From: Micromonospora sp. NBC_00389
GTDB taxonomy: Bacteria > Actinomycetota > Actinomycetes > Mycobacteriales > Micromonosporaceae
Assembly (NCBI RefSeq): GCF_036059255.1
Contig: NZ_CP107947.1
Span: forward strand, 558,001 to 622,000
Direction: 5' to 3'
Length of the DNA: 64,000 nt
In this document: positions 6,897 to 17,002 of the stretch, piece after piece
Position numbering within the stretch: the stretch's first letter is position 1
Layout of the letters: every line of letters begins with the position of its first letter
Position numbers and translations under genes: made by a program
Notes under the pieces: model-generated
What the model was told of the DNA's origin: nothing
The model's input: only the letters and a program-made list of their open reading frames with translations
Databases searched by the model: none

Positions 6897-8009
6897 CCGC
6901 TCGCCGTCGTAGACCCGGGGCACCCGGGTGCCGCCGAACCGGGTGACGATCTCGTAGTTGATGGTGCCGGCCGCTTCAGCCCAGTCGTCGGCCGTCGGCT
7001 CGCCGTTGGCGCCGCTGCCGAAGAGCGTCGCCACGTCGCCGTCGGCCACCGGGTCGTCGCCGCAGTCCACCACGAACTGGTCCATGCAGACCCGTCCGGA
7101 GATGGTCCGCCGCGCGCCGGCGAGCTGCACCGGCCCGCTGTTGGACGCGTGCCGGGGCACCCCGTCGGCGTAGCCGAGTGGCACCACGGCCAGGTTGGCG
7201 TCGGCCTCCGTGGTGTAGGTATGCCCGTAGGAGACACCGGTGCCGGAGGGCACCCGCTTGGTGAGCATCACCCGGGCCCGCGCGGTCATCGCCGGGCGCA
7301 GCCCGTACGTCTCGCCGGCCACCGGGGAGAGGCCGTAGACGGCCAGGCCGGGGCGGACCAGGTCGAAGTGGGTGTCCGGGCGGGTCAGGGTCGCCGCCGA
7401 GTTGGCCAGGTGCCGCCAGCGCGGGCGGAGCCCGGCCCGCTCGACCATGGCCAGCCCCTCGTGAAAGACGGCCAGTTGCCGGTCGGTGGTCGGGTGGCCG
7501 GGCATGTCCGCGTACACGAAGTGGCTCCACACGCCGACCACCTCGACCAGGCCGTCGGCCTGCGCCTTGGCGGCGGCGTCCAGCAGCGCCGGCCAGTCCG
7601 CGACGGTCGCCCCACCCCGGGAGAGCCCGGTGTCGATCTTCAGGTGCAACCGGGCCGGGCGCTCGGCGCGCCGGCTCGCCTCGACCATCTCGTCCAGTTG
7701 CGGCAGGCTGGCCGCGCCCAGATCCACCCCGGCGCTGACCCCCTCGTGCAGCGGCAGCCCGGGAGCGAGCAGCCAGGCCAGCACCGGCGCGGTCACTCCG
7801 GCCCGGCGCAGCGTGAGCGCCTCGTCGAGGGTGCAGACACCGAGCCAGTCCGCCCCGGCGTCGAGCGCGGCCCGGGCGGCCGGAAGCATGCCATGGCCGT
7901 AACCGTCGCCCTTGACCACCGCCATCAGCTCAGCGGTGGTGCCGGAGCGGAGTCGGCTCACGTTCTCACGGATCGCGTCAAGATCGACGCGTACCTCGGC
8001 CTGCCACAT
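6891..8009 (-). CDS. alr: Alanine racemase
   Basis: The protein has 372 residues, a normal length. It is a PLP enzyme interconverting L- and D-alanine for peptidoglycan. Lys33 in AVVKGDGYGHG is the cofactor lysine, and Tyr261 in GVSYGHTY is the opposite-face catalytic base. HLANSAAT, GLAVYGL and GRVCMDQFVVD are further family motifs. The ATG start at 8009 follows the conserved pattern of a short residue run before VDLDAIREN. It lies between nnr and the hydrolase in the core block. Its TGA falls in the partial repeat unit and overlaps a GTG. Confidence 0.97.
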   Translation of the reverse strand: MWQAEVRVDLDAIRENVSRLRSGTTAELMAVVKGDGYGHGMLPAARAALDAGADWLGVCTLDEALTLRRAGVTAPVLAWLLAPGLPLHEGVSAGVDLGAASLPQLDEMVEASRRAERPARLHLKIDTGLSRGGATVADWPALLDAAAKAQADGLVEVVGVWSHFVYADMPGHPTTDRQLAVFHEGLAMVERAGLRPRWRHLANSAATLTRPDTHFDLVRPGLAVYGLSPVAGETYGLRPAMTARARVMLTKRVPSGTGVSYGHTYTTEADANLAVVPLGYADGVPRHASNSGPVQLAGARRTISGRVCMDQFVVDCGDDPVADGDVATLFGSGANGEPTADDWAEAAGTINYEIVTRFGGTRVPRVYDGERP

Positions 8010-8098
8010 ACGCCCAGCCTACTTTCCGCCGTGATCACCGCGGGCGGCGACGCACGTCCCGGACGCCGATCCGGTCGTCTCGTCCACAACCGTCTCGA

Positions 8099-9568
8099 TC
8101 AGCCCAGCCGGGCGATAACCGGACGCAACGCGATCGCCACGTCGGGCGCGGTCACCGGCCCGCCGCGGGCCGCCTCCCGGCCGGCCAGCCCGTGCAGGTA
8201 CGCCGCGGAGGCCGCCGCCCGCTCGGGGGGCAGGCCGGACGCCAGCAGCGAGCCGAGCAGCCCGGCCAACACGTCGCCGGTGCCGCCGGTGGCCAGCGCC
8301 GAGGTGCCGGTCGGGTTGACGTACGCCCGACCGTCCGGGGTGCCGATCACCGTGCGGTCCCCCTTGAGCAGCACCACGGCGTTCATCCAGGCGGCCAGCC
8401 GCAGCGCGGCGCCGACCCGGTCGGCGCCGGGCTCCTCCCCGCAGAGCCGGCTGAACTCCCGATCGTGCGGGGTGACCACGATCGGCGCGTCCCGACCGCG
8501 CAGCTGGTCGGCGAGCGAGCCGTCCACGAGCAGGGTCAGCGCGTCGGCGTCGAGCACCACCGGCACCGGCGCGGCCAGCACGGCGCGCAGCTCGGCCGCC
8601 GCGTCCTCGCCGGTGCCCAGCCCGGAGCCACAGACCCAGGCCTGCACCCGGCCCGCCTCGGCGACCCGCTCGGTGGCGATCACCGAGGGGTGCTGGTGCA
8701 ACACCTCCGCCTTGGCGCCGCCGGCGTAGCGGACCATGCCGGTCGGCCCGGCCAGTGCCCCTCCGACGGAGAGCACCGCCGCGCCCGGGTAGGTGGCCGA
8801 GCCGGTGGCCAGACCGACCACGCCCCGGCTGTACTTCTCCGACGCCGGGCCCAGCCGCGGCCACCAGTCGACCACGTCGGACCACTCGGTGACCCGCATC
8901 GCCGGGGTGCCCCGCAGCCACGGCCGCAGCCCGATGTCGACCAGCTCCACCTGCCCGGCCAGCACGGCGGCGGGTCCGACGACCAGGGCGGGCTTCAGCG
9001 CGCCGAAGGTCACCGTCACGTCGGCGCGGACCGCGGTAGGCCGGCCGGACGCGGCCAGCGGTACGTGCCCGGTGTCCACCGCCACCCCGCTCGGCACGTC
9101 GACCGCCAGCACGGTGGCCCGGCCGCCGTCCCGCCCACGCAGCTCAGCGAGGCGCTGCACCACCTCGTCGGCGTTCGCCCGCAGCCCGCCCGTGCCGCCG
9201 ATGCCGACGATGCCGTCGAGGACCAGGTCCACCGGGCCGACCGGTCGGTCCACCAGCCGGCCACCGGCGGCCCGCAGCGCGGCCAGCCCTGCGGCATGCG
9301 CCCGTCCGGGGGCGAGCAGCAGAGCGGACACGGCGACGCCCCGGCGGGCCAACCGCTCCCCGGCGTACAACGCGTCGCCGCCGTTGTCACCGGAGCCGAC
9401 CAGCAGCAACACCCGCCCGCCGTACAGACCACCCCGCTCGACGAGCAGCAGCGCGGCCCGTCGGGCCAGCCCGGCGGCGGCCCGCTGCATCAGCGTGCCC
9501 TCCGGCAACGTGCCCATCAGTCCCGCCTCGGCCGCCCGTACGTCAGCCACCCGCCACACCGGTCTCAT
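8099..9568 (-). CDS. nnr: Bifunctional NAD(P)HX epimerase / ADP-dependent NAD(P)HX dehydratase
   Basis: From the ATG at 9568 (MRPVWRVADVRAAE) the protein has 489 residues. It repairs hydrated NADH and NADPH. Residues about 1-210 are the YjeF-N epimerase domain with LLVGSGDNGGDALYAGERL and the LDGIVGIGG strand. Residues about 225-489 are the carbohydrate-kinase-like dehydratase with LATGSATYPGAA, VVTPHDREFSRL and ATGGTGDVLAGLLG, where the Asp is catalytic. Upstream in-frame starts exist (9583, 9700), but the conserved N-terminus fits 9568. It sits between acpS and alr, the usual actinobacterial order. Confidence 0.93.
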   Translation of the reverse strand: MRPVWRVADVRAAEAGLMGTLPEGTLMQRAAAGLARRAALLLVERGGLYGGRVLLLVGSGDNGGDALYAGERLARRGVAVSALLLAPGRAHAAGLAALRAAGGRLVDRPVGPVDLVLDGIVGIGGTGGLRANADEVVQRLAELRGRDGGRATVLAVDVPSGVAVDTGHVPLAASGRPTAVRADVTVTFGALKPALVVGPAAVLAGQVELVDIGLRPWLRGTPAMRVTEWSDVVDWWPRLGPASEKYSRGVVGLATGSATYPGAAVLSVGGALAGPTGMVRYAGGAKAEVLHQHPSVIATERVAEAGRVQAWVCGSGLGTGEDAAAELRAVLAAPVPVVLDADALTLLVDGSLADQLRGRDAPIVVTPHDREFSRLCGEEPGADRVGAALRLAAWMNAVVLLKGDRTVIGTPDGRAYVNPTGTSALATGGTGDVLAGLLGSLLASGLPPERAAASAAYLHGLAGREAARGGPVTAPDVAIALRPVIARLG

Positions 9569-9623
9569 GCCACCGTGTCCCATTCCCCTCGCGGGCGGGC
9601 CGGGACGGCCCACCCGACCGACG

Positions 9624-9992
9624 TCACCGTTCCGCGACCACCATCGCCGACGCGATCCCGCCGTCGTGCGACAGCGAGAGATGCCAGCGGTTGACCCCAC
9701 GCTCGAGCGCCACCGCCGCGACCGTGCCGGAGACGGTCAGCCAGGGGCGGCCGTCCGGATCGGGCACGACCTCGCAGTCGTGCCAGCTCAGCCCGGACGG
9801 CGCGCCGAGCGCCTTGGCGACGGCCTCCTTGGCGGCGAAGCGGGCGGCGAGCGACTCCGGCGAGCGCGGGTTGCCGGAGCGGGTGTACCGCTCGGCCTCG
9901 GTGAAGAGCCGGTCGGCGAGCAGCGGCGTCCGCGCCAGTGCCCGGGCGAACCGGTCCACCAGGACGACGTCGATGCCGACAGCGACGATCAC
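9624..9992 (-). CDS. acpS: Holo-[acyl-carrier-protein] synthase
   Basis: The protein has 122 residues, the AcpS-type trimeric class. It transfers the phosphopantetheine arm of CoA to acyl carrier proteins. GIDVV near the start supplies the metal-binding Asp8. [13 protein letters not shown] at 51-63 contains the catalytic Glu56 and the CoA-binding Lys. The C-terminal [13 protein letters not shown] is also diagnostic. It is the first gene of the leftward acpS-nnr-alr-hydrolase-tsaE run, with 55 nt before nnr. Upstream lies a divergent promoter region with a DnaA-box-like inverted pair. Confidence 0.95.
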   Translation of the reverse strand: MIVAVGIDVVLVDRFARALARTPLLADRLFTEAERYTRSGNPRSPESLAARFAAKEAVAKALGAPSGLSWHDCEVVPDPDGRPWLTVSGTVAAVALERGVNRWHLSLSHDGGIASAMVVAER

Positions 9993-10053
9993 CAGTTCAC
10001 CCTACCGGCGGCGAAGGCGGCAGATTAGCCGTCGGGCCCGTGGTGGGCAACGC

Positions 10054-10095
10054 CTGTGGACAGGCCGGGGTACGGCCGCAGCCGGCTGTCCACAG
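10054..10095. promoter_or_regulatory. Inverted pair of DnaA-box-like sequences
   Basis: CTGTGGACAG at 10054-10063 and CTGTCCACAG at 10086-10095 are perfect reverse complements, each followed inward by CCGG complementarity. The inner TGTCCACA matches eight of nine bases of the actinobacterial DnaA box TTGTCCACA. A further palindrome TCGATATCGA lies at 10136-10145. The site is in the 173-bp divergent gap between acpS and the EspC-like gene. It could bind DnaA or simply form a hairpin. Confidence 0.35.
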
Positions 10096-10165
10096 GGCAC
10101 TTCCGGGCGTCCGTGCCACGCCTAGCGTCGGCGCGTCGATATCGATCGTCCACGGGGGTGTGGTC

Positions 10166-10462
10166 ATGACCGAGGAGCCGTTCGCCGTCCGGCCGGAGGA
10201 GCTGCGCGCCGTGGCCGTCGCGCTCGACAACGCGGCGCACCGCTTGGCGCTGGGCCTGGCCGGGTTGCCCGGGCTGCTGGTGCCGGCGCCCGAGTGGCGG
10301 GCCGCCGCCGCCCTGGCTGAGCTGGAGGCGGCCGGGCACGCCTGGCTCTGCCGGCTGGGCACCCGGGTGGCGGCGACCGCCGGTGGGGTCCGGGCGGCGG
10401 CCGAGGCGTACGAGACGGTGGACGACCGGGCCGCCGGCCGGTTCGCCGGCCTGCCCCGGTGA
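10166..10462 (+). CDS. EspC-like type VII secretion-associated protein
   Basis: The protein has 98 residues, entirely helical in appearance, with the pattern FAVRPEELRAVAVALDNAAHRLA at the start and AYETVDDRAAGRF at the end. Size, a two-helix layout and the terminal Y-x-x-x-D (YETVD) fit the EspC / ESX-secretion-associated family, whose members carry a YxxxD/E export signal after the second helix. The next gene encodes a DUF1023 hydrolase, a common neighbour of such proteins. They overlap by four bases (GTGA) and so are likely co-translated. No ESX machinery is in this window. Family assignment rests on pattern and context, not a search. Confidence 0.6.
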   Translation: MTEEPFAVRPEELRAVAVALDNAAHRLALGLAGLPGLLVPAPEWRAAAALAELEAAGHAWLCRLGTRVAATAGGVRAAAEAYETVDDRAAGRFAGLPR

Positions 10463-12049
10463 CCACCGTCGGCTACCGGCAACTCTGGGCTGCGGACCCG
10501 GGCGGGTGGCGGGCCGCCGGGGCGGCGTGGGCCGGGTTGACCGGGCCGGTCGAGCGGCGCGCAGGCGAGCTGGGTGGGGCCACCGGGCGGCTGCGGGACG
10601 GCTGGTCCGGTGCGGCCGCCACGGCGGCGGACGCCCGGCTCGCCGGCCTGCGCGACGAGCTGACCTCGGTCGTTCCCGCGTTGATCGAGGCCGACCAGGT
10701 GCTGGCCGAGTTGGCCGGCCGGCTGGTGGTGGCGAAGGCGCGGCTCGGCGAGGCGGTCGCCCTGGCCGATGCGTCCGGCCTGGTGGTGGACCGGGCGGGC
10801 GGGGTGCACGTTGATCCGACCCGGGCGCGGCCGACCGAGCGGGCCGGCCTGGCGGCAGCCCGGGTGGCGGCGGCACCGCGGGACGCGCTCGACCGGGCCG
10901 GGGCGGCCGACCGCACGGCCGCCGACCGGTTGGACGAGTTGGGCCGAGCCGCCCGCTCCGGCTGGGCGTCCCCGCCACCGCCCGGCCGCCCGGCTCCCGG
11001 TGCCGCGCCGGCCCTGGTCCGGGCCTGGTGGTCCGGGTTGACCCCGGCGCAGCGGCGGTGGCTGGTCGGGCACGAGCCGACCCTGGTCGGCCGCCTGGAC
11101 GGGGTGCCGGTAGCCGCCCGCGACCAGGCCAACCGGCTGCGACTCGGTGCCTGGCGCGAGGAGTTGCTGGCCGAGCGGCGACGGTTGCTGACCCGGGTGC
11201 CGCCCGGGCCGGCCGCGTCGGTCCGGCTGCGCGGGGTGGCGGCGCGGCTGGCCGGGCTGGAGGCGCTGGCTGGGCGGCTGGTGGCGGCCGGGGAGCCGCG
11301 GGCGTACCTGCTCGGGCTGGACGCGGCCGGGGAGGGGCGGGTGGTGATGGCACTCGGCGACCCGGACCATGCCGACCGGGTGTTGACCTATGTGCCGGGG
11401 ATGACGGCGGGTCTGGACGACGCCCCCGGCGAGCTGGGCCGGGCGGCGCGGGTCCTGGACCGGTGTGCCGCGCTCGCCCCGGGTGAGCGCAGCTCGGCGG
11501 TGCTCTGGCTGGACTACGACGCACCGGACTTCCTGCCCGAGGCGGCCTCGGCCGGCCAGGCCCGCGACGCCGGGCCGGCGTTGCACCGCTTCCAGGAGGG
11601 GCTACGGGCCAGCCACGAGGGACCGCCGGCCCGGCAGACCGTCCTGGGGCACAGCTACGGCTCGCTGGTGGTGGGCATGGCGGCCCGGGAGCACGGGTTG
11701 GCCGCCGACGCGCTGGTCTTCGTCGGCTCGCCCGGGGTGGGTGCGGCGCACGCCGCCGAGTTGGGCCTGCTGCCCGGGCAGGTCTGGGCCAGCAGCGCCC
11801 CCGACGACGTGATCCGGCTGGCCCGCCCCGCCGACGAGCTGGCCCGGCGCGCTGCTCGGCGCTGCCCCGCTCGCCGCCGTGCTCGGCTGGCCCGACCGGG
11901 GCGGGCACGAGCTGTGGTTCGGCCACGACCCGGCTGATCCCGGGTTCGGCGGGCGGGTCTTCCCCAGCGACCGGCGCGGGCACGCCGGCTACTGGGACCC
12001 GGGCAATCCGGCGCTCGACGGGATGGCCCGCGTCGTGCTGGGCCGCTGA
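10459..12049 (+). pseudogene. DUF1023-type alpha/beta hydrolase with a frameshift near the C-terminus
   Basis: The first frame runs from the GTG at 10459 to a stop at 11937. It includes a helical N-terminal region, a TYVPGM strand and the nucleophile elbow GHSYGSLVVG near residues 397-406. After DELARR, at about 11845-11855, the frame degenerates into Arg/Pro-rich sequence. The alternative frame from there reads LLGAAPLAAVLGWP, then ELWFGHDPADPGFGG and GYWDPGNPALDGMARVVLG, ending at 12049. That is the proper DUF1023 C-terminus. One extra base, or two missing, restores the gene. It is either a sequencing error in a G/C run or a true recent mutation. It overlaps the EspC-like gene by GTGA. Confidence 0.8.
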
Positions 12050-12114
12050 CGGTGGCCACTTGTCGGCGGCGAATGCCGGGCTGCGCCCCGTCTGGCGGTC
12101 TCCTCGGCCAGGTC

Positions 12115-12163
12115 GCCACCGCCACCGCCACCGGCACCAGCACCAGCACCAGCACCAGCACCG
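12115..12163. repeat. Short hexanucleotide tandem repeat
   Basis: About four CACCAG and two to three CACCGC hexamers run head to tail in the gap downstream of the hydrolase and downstream of glmS. Such tracts can vary in length by slippage. No coding role is apparent. Confidence 0.6.
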
Positions 12164-12170
12164 GCTCGAC

Positions 12171-12207
12171 AAGAAGCCCCGGCCACCGCGGGTGCGGCGA
12201 CCGGGGC
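12171..12207 (-). terminator. Terminator of glmS
   Basis: On the minus strand GCCCCGG (12207-12201) pairs with CCGGGGC (12182-12176), extended by GTCGCC/GGTGGC-type pairing. The stem is followed by TTCTTGT. It lies 20 nt beyond the glmS stop and fits an intrinsic terminator. Confidence 0.7.
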
Positions 12208-12226
12208 TCCGGAGGTCGGGCCTCGG

Positions 12227-14140
<1,914 letters not shown>

Positions 14141-14194
14141 GGCCCGCAGCCTAACCCAGTTTCGCTCATCATGGTTGCTCGAAAGTCGGCTAAA

Positions 14195-14218
14195 CGAACA
14201 TTGAATTTGAGCGAACAT
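14195..14218 (-). promoter_or_regulatory. Direct-repeat operator candidate upstream of glmS
   Basis: CGAACAT occurs at 14195-14201 and 14212-14218, start to start 17 bp, with an A/T-rich ATTGAATTTGAG spacer. This stands out from the surrounding G+C-rich DNA. It lies 55-78 bp before the glmS ATG, where an activator or repressor of amino-sugar synthesis could bind. It does not match the DasR box. Confidence 0.35.
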
Positions 14219-14425
14219 CCGACGCAGTGCGCCGCCCTGGCCGAATCGCCGGCCGGGCGTGCGACAACACGGGCGTTCGCCGCTCCCCGCCTACCCGTAC
14301 ATTGAGGGCCGCAACCGGCCGGCGGGCGACAACCTCGTCCCGCCGGGGCGGCAGCCTCGCCCCGGCGCCGTGAGCGCGGTGCCCGGGACCGGACGGGGCG
14401 CCAGCCGCCTCGGCTGGGCGGCCGG

Positions 14426-14453
14426 TTGGACCGCTGTCCGCCGTCCGTAAACT
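14426..14453 (+). promoter_or_regulatory. Candidate promoter of the MmpS-like gene
   Basis: TTGGAC at 14426-14431 and TAAACT at 14448-14453 are separated by 16 bp and lie about 50 bp before the start codon at 14504. They resemble a housekeeping -35/-10 pair. Confidence 0.4.
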
Positions 14454-14503
14454 GACGGCCGCCGGCCGAGAACCGCGCCGGTCACCCTGAGAGCGGAGTA
14501 GTC

Positions 14504-15088
14504 ATGTCCGAGGGACCGTCGCCCTCCGATTCGTTCACGCCTCCACCGACCCCCGTGCACCCGCACTCCGGCGATCCGGCTCCCCTGCCGGGGCACCCCG
14601 GTTCGGCGCCGGGTGGGCGCCGGCAAACGGTGATCGCCGCGGCACTCGCCGCCGCGCTCCTGCTCGGCGGCGGTTTCGGCGTGTACGCGTCCTTCCGCCC
14701 GGACGACCAGCCGCCCCAGGGTGACCCGGCCGCCGGCGCTGGCGTCCCGGATGCCCCCGCTGCCGCGCCGGCGCCGACCCCGTCGGCCAGTCCCGCGACG
14801 ACCCCGTCCGCCGGTCCCGGCCAGATAGAGGTGGTCTACGAGGTCACCGGGCAGGGACGCGCCGACATCCTCTACTACGACGCGAACGGCGAAGGCATCT
14901 GGCTGGACGGGGCCGCGCTGCCGTGGCGGACGAGCATCCGCACCGACCACCGGGACCAGGTGATGGTGCAGGCTGGCAAGACCGTCGGCAGCGGGGAGCG
15001 GATCGCCTGCTCGGTCACCGTCGAAGCGGGCAAGCCGGTGACCGAGGAGACCAGCAGTGCGGGATGGCGGGCGAGCTGCTTCGGCTGA
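14504..15088 (+). CDS. MmpS-like membrane-anchored protein
   Basis: The protein has 194 residues. It has a Pro/Ser-rich cytoplasmic N-terminus (1-38), one transmembrane helix at about 40-62 (TVIAAALAAALLLGGGFGVY), an Ala/Pro/Thr linker to about residue 105, and a compact outer domain. The outer domain reads VVYEVTGQGRADILYYDANGEG, then ALPWRTSI and a paired-Cys ending (CSVTV and SCFG). This order is that of MmpS and related actinobacterial secreted domains, which in mycobacteria assist lipid or siderophore export with MmpL. No MmpL is nearby. The ATG is preceded by GAGCGGAG. The role is inferred from family only. Confidence 0.75.
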   Translation: MSEGPSPSDSFTPPPTPVHPHSGDPAPLPGHPGSAPGGRRQTVIAAALAAALLLGGGFGVYASFRPDDQPPQGDPAAGAGVPDAPAAAPAPTPSASPATTPSAGPGQIEVVYEVTGQGRADILYYDANGEGIWLDGAALPWRTSIRTDHRDQVMVQAGKTVGSGERIACSVTVEAGKPVTEETSSAGWRASCFG

Positions 15089-15132
15089 GCGGCCGTGTTG
15101 AACCGACAGCGCTGGCCCGTAGGCTGACGCAG

Positions 15133-16329
15133 GTGACGACGAGCACCGATGTCGACCCGCTGGTGGCCCGGATGCGGCCGTTCGGCACGACGATCTTCGC
15201 CGAGATGTCCGCCCTCGCGGTACGGACCGGGGCGGTCAACCTCGGCCAGGGCTTCCCGGACACCGACGGCCCACCCGAGATGCTGGCCGCCGCGGCCGAG
15301 GCGCTGCGTGGCGGGCAGAACCAGTACCCGCCAGGGCCGGGCATCCCCGCCCTGCGTGCGGCGGTCGCGGAGCACCAACGGCGGTTCCACGACCTGGCGT
15401 ACGACCCGGACGGCGAGATCGTGATCACCGCAGGCGCGACCGAGGCGATCGCGGCCAGCATCCTCGCCCTCTGCGAGCCGGGCGACGAGGTGGTCTGCTT
15501 CGAGCCGTACTACGACTCGTACGCCGCCTCGATCGCGCTGGCCGGCGCGGTCCGGCGGCCGGTCACGCTTCGTCCCGCCGCCGACGGCCGGTACGCCTTC
15601 GACCCGGCCGCGCTGCGCGCGGCGTTCGGCCCCCGCACCCGGCTGGTACTGCTCAACTCGCCGCACAACCCCACCGGCAAGGTGTTCACCCCGGCCGAGC
15701 TGGCAATGATCGCCGAGCTGTGCCAGGAGCACGGCGCGTACGCGGTCACCGACGAGGTGTACGAGCACCTGGTGTTCACCGACGCGGCGAGCCCGCACGT
15801 GTCGCTGGCCAGCCTGCCCGGGATGCGAGAGCGAACGCTGCGCATCTCCTCCGCCGGCAAGACCTTCTCCTGCACCGGTTGGAAGGTCGGCTGGGTGAGC
15901 GGTCCGGCGGCGCTGGTCTCGGCGGTGTTGCGGGTGAAGCAGTTCCTCACCTTCGTCAACGCGGCACCGCTGCAACCGGCGGTCGCCGTGGCACTGGCCC
16001 TGCCGGACGACTACTACATGGGCTTCCGGGACGGGCTCCAGCAGCGCCGTGACCAGCTCGTCGGCGGCCTCACCGACGCCGGGTTCGAGGTGCTGGTGCC
16101 GGAGGGGACGTACTTCGTCACGGCCGACGTCACCGCCCTGGGCGGCCGGGACGGGGTGGAGTTCTGCCGCTCGCTGCCGGAGCGCTGCGGCGTGGTGGCA
16201 GTGCCCACCCAGGTCTTCTACGACGACGCCAACGCGGGCCGGCGGCTGATCCGCTTCGCCTTCTGCAAGCGTCCCGAGGTGCTGACCGAGGCGGTCACCC
16301 GACTGCGCGCTCTGAGCCCGAGCCACTGA
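15133..16329 (+). CDS. PLP-dependent aminotransferase, class I/II (DapC / kynurenine or methionine aminotransferase type)
   Basis: The protein has 398 residues from the GTG at 15133. A fold-type I aminotransferase is clear: VNLGQGFPDTDGP near residue 38, NQYPPGPGIPALR, ITAGATEAIAA, NSPHNPTGKVF (the cofactor Asn/Pro motif), VTDEVYEHLVF, and the cofactor lysine Lys243 in SSAGKTFSCTGWKVGW. The terminal IRFAFCKR supplies the substrate-carboxylate Arg. Motif spelling suits the kynurenine/methionine aminotransferase subgroup often annotated as DapC in actinomycetes; exact substrate is open. The 3' end overlaps the convergent padR gene by 35 bp. A GTG start is used because upstream sequence belongs to the previous gene. 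Confidence 0.88.
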   Translation: MTTSTDVDPLVARMRPFGTTIFAEMSALAVRTGAVNLGQGFPDTDGPPEMLAAAAEALRGGQNQYPPGPGIPALRAAVAEHQRRFHDLAYDPDGEIVITAGATEAIAASILALCEPGDEVVCFEPYYDSYAASIALAGAVRRPVTLRPAADGRYAFDPAALRAAFGPRTRLVLLNSPHNPTGKVFTPAELAMIAELCQEHGAYAVTDEVYEHLVFTDAASPHVSLASLPGMRERTLRISSAGKTFSCTGWKVGWVSGPAALVSAVLRVKQFLTFVNAAPLQPAVAVALALPDDYYMGFRDGLQQRRDQLVGGLTDAGFEVLVPEGTYFVTADVTALGGRDGVEFCRSLPERCGVVAVPTQVFYDDANAGRRLIRFAFCKRPEVLTEAVTRLRALSPSH

Positions 16330-16927
16330 CCGGCCCGGGGAGGGCCGACCCGGGGTCGCTCGACGACTGATCCGCCGTCGATGTCGCGAGCCGGGTCAGC
16401 AGTTGGCCCTCGTCACCGAGCAGCACCGACTCGGCGTCGTCCACGAACGACAGGTCCGCCGTCACGTGCCGGCTTGCCGCCGTGAGCAGCAACCCGACCA
16501 CCGGGTCCTCGACGGCACGGCGTAGGCCGTCCAGATTGCGCAGCTCGCGCAGCAGGTGCCCGCGCTGGTTGCTGAGCACCGCGCGAACCGTGGCTGCCGA
16601 GCCGGACCGGGCGGCGGCGGTGACCTTGAGGAAGAAGTCGTCCCGGAATCCGCCGCTGCGCGGACTCGGCTCGGCCAACCACCGCGCCAACTCCGCGCGG
16701 CCGTCCGGGGTGATCTCGTAGACCACCCGGTCCGGCTTGATCGGCTGCGGTTGCCGTTCGGCGACGACCAGCTCGTCCCGGGAGAGCCGGTCGAGGATCT
16801 GGTAGAGGTGGCCGATGTTCAGCGGCCCCCACTGCGGGCCGACGGCTGCCTCGAACGCGCCCTTGAGCTGGTAGCCGTGGCTGGGGCCACCAGCGAGCAG
16901 GGCGAGGACGGCGTGCTGGATCGCCAT
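16295..16927 (-). CDS. PadR-family transcriptional regulator
   Basis: The protein has 210 residues. The N-terminal winged helix (residues 1-85) has the PadR signature: AVLALLAGGPSHGYQLK, then GHLYQILDRLSRDELV and YEITPDGRAELARWL. A helical C-terminal dimerisation domain follows. GGAGG five bases before the ATG sets the start. It is divergent from an ABC export operon with only 75 bp between the starts, and a 13-bp palindrome lies between them. The expected model is repression of the transporter, relieved by a drug or other small molecule. The regulator's 3' end overlaps the aminotransferase. Confidence 0.92.
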   Translation of the reverse strand: MAIQHAVLALLAGGPSHGYQLKGAFEAAVGPQWGPLNIGHLYQILDRLSRDELVVAERQPQPIKPDRVVYEITPDGRAELARWLAEPSPRSGGFRDDFFLKVTAAARSGSAATVRAVLSNQRGHLLRELRNLDGLRRAVEDPVVGLLLTAASRHVTADLSFVDDAESVLLGDEGQLLTRLATSTADQSSSDPGSALPGPVSGSGSERAVG

Positions 16928-16949
16928 GTCACCTCCGGTACGGGTCTTG

Positions 16950-16962
16950 CATTGTCACAATG
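16950..16962. promoter_or_regulatory. Palindromic operator between padR and the ABC genes
   Basis: CATTGTCACAATG is a perfect palindrome centred between the two divergent starts, 23 bp from padR and 41 bp from the permease gene. It overlaps TTGCAT, a plausible -35. It is the natural site for PadR control of both directions. Confidence 0.6.
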
Positions 16963-17002
16963 TATCGCGCAGAGTGGGAGACAGCACACGGGGAGGCGCG
17001 AC

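Larger units (their letters stand above)
14141..14503. other. Divergent intergenic region between glmS and the MmpS-like gene
   Basis: These 363 bp contain an A/T-rich island at about 14155-14220 on the glmS side and a candidate sigma-70-type promoter on the other side. The middle (about 14230-14420) is G+C-rich and shows no RNA gene or convincing open frame. Confidence 0.5.

Noticed and set aside
5736..8729. A plus-strand open frame of nearly 1000 codons opposite the hydrolase and alr
   Set aside because: The minus-strand genes carry catalytic motifs in order; the plus-strand translation is low-complexity and has no start signal.
12115..12163. CRISPR-like array
   Set aside because: The repeats are 6-nt tandem units without spacers. 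No other direct-repeat array with spacers was seen in the window.
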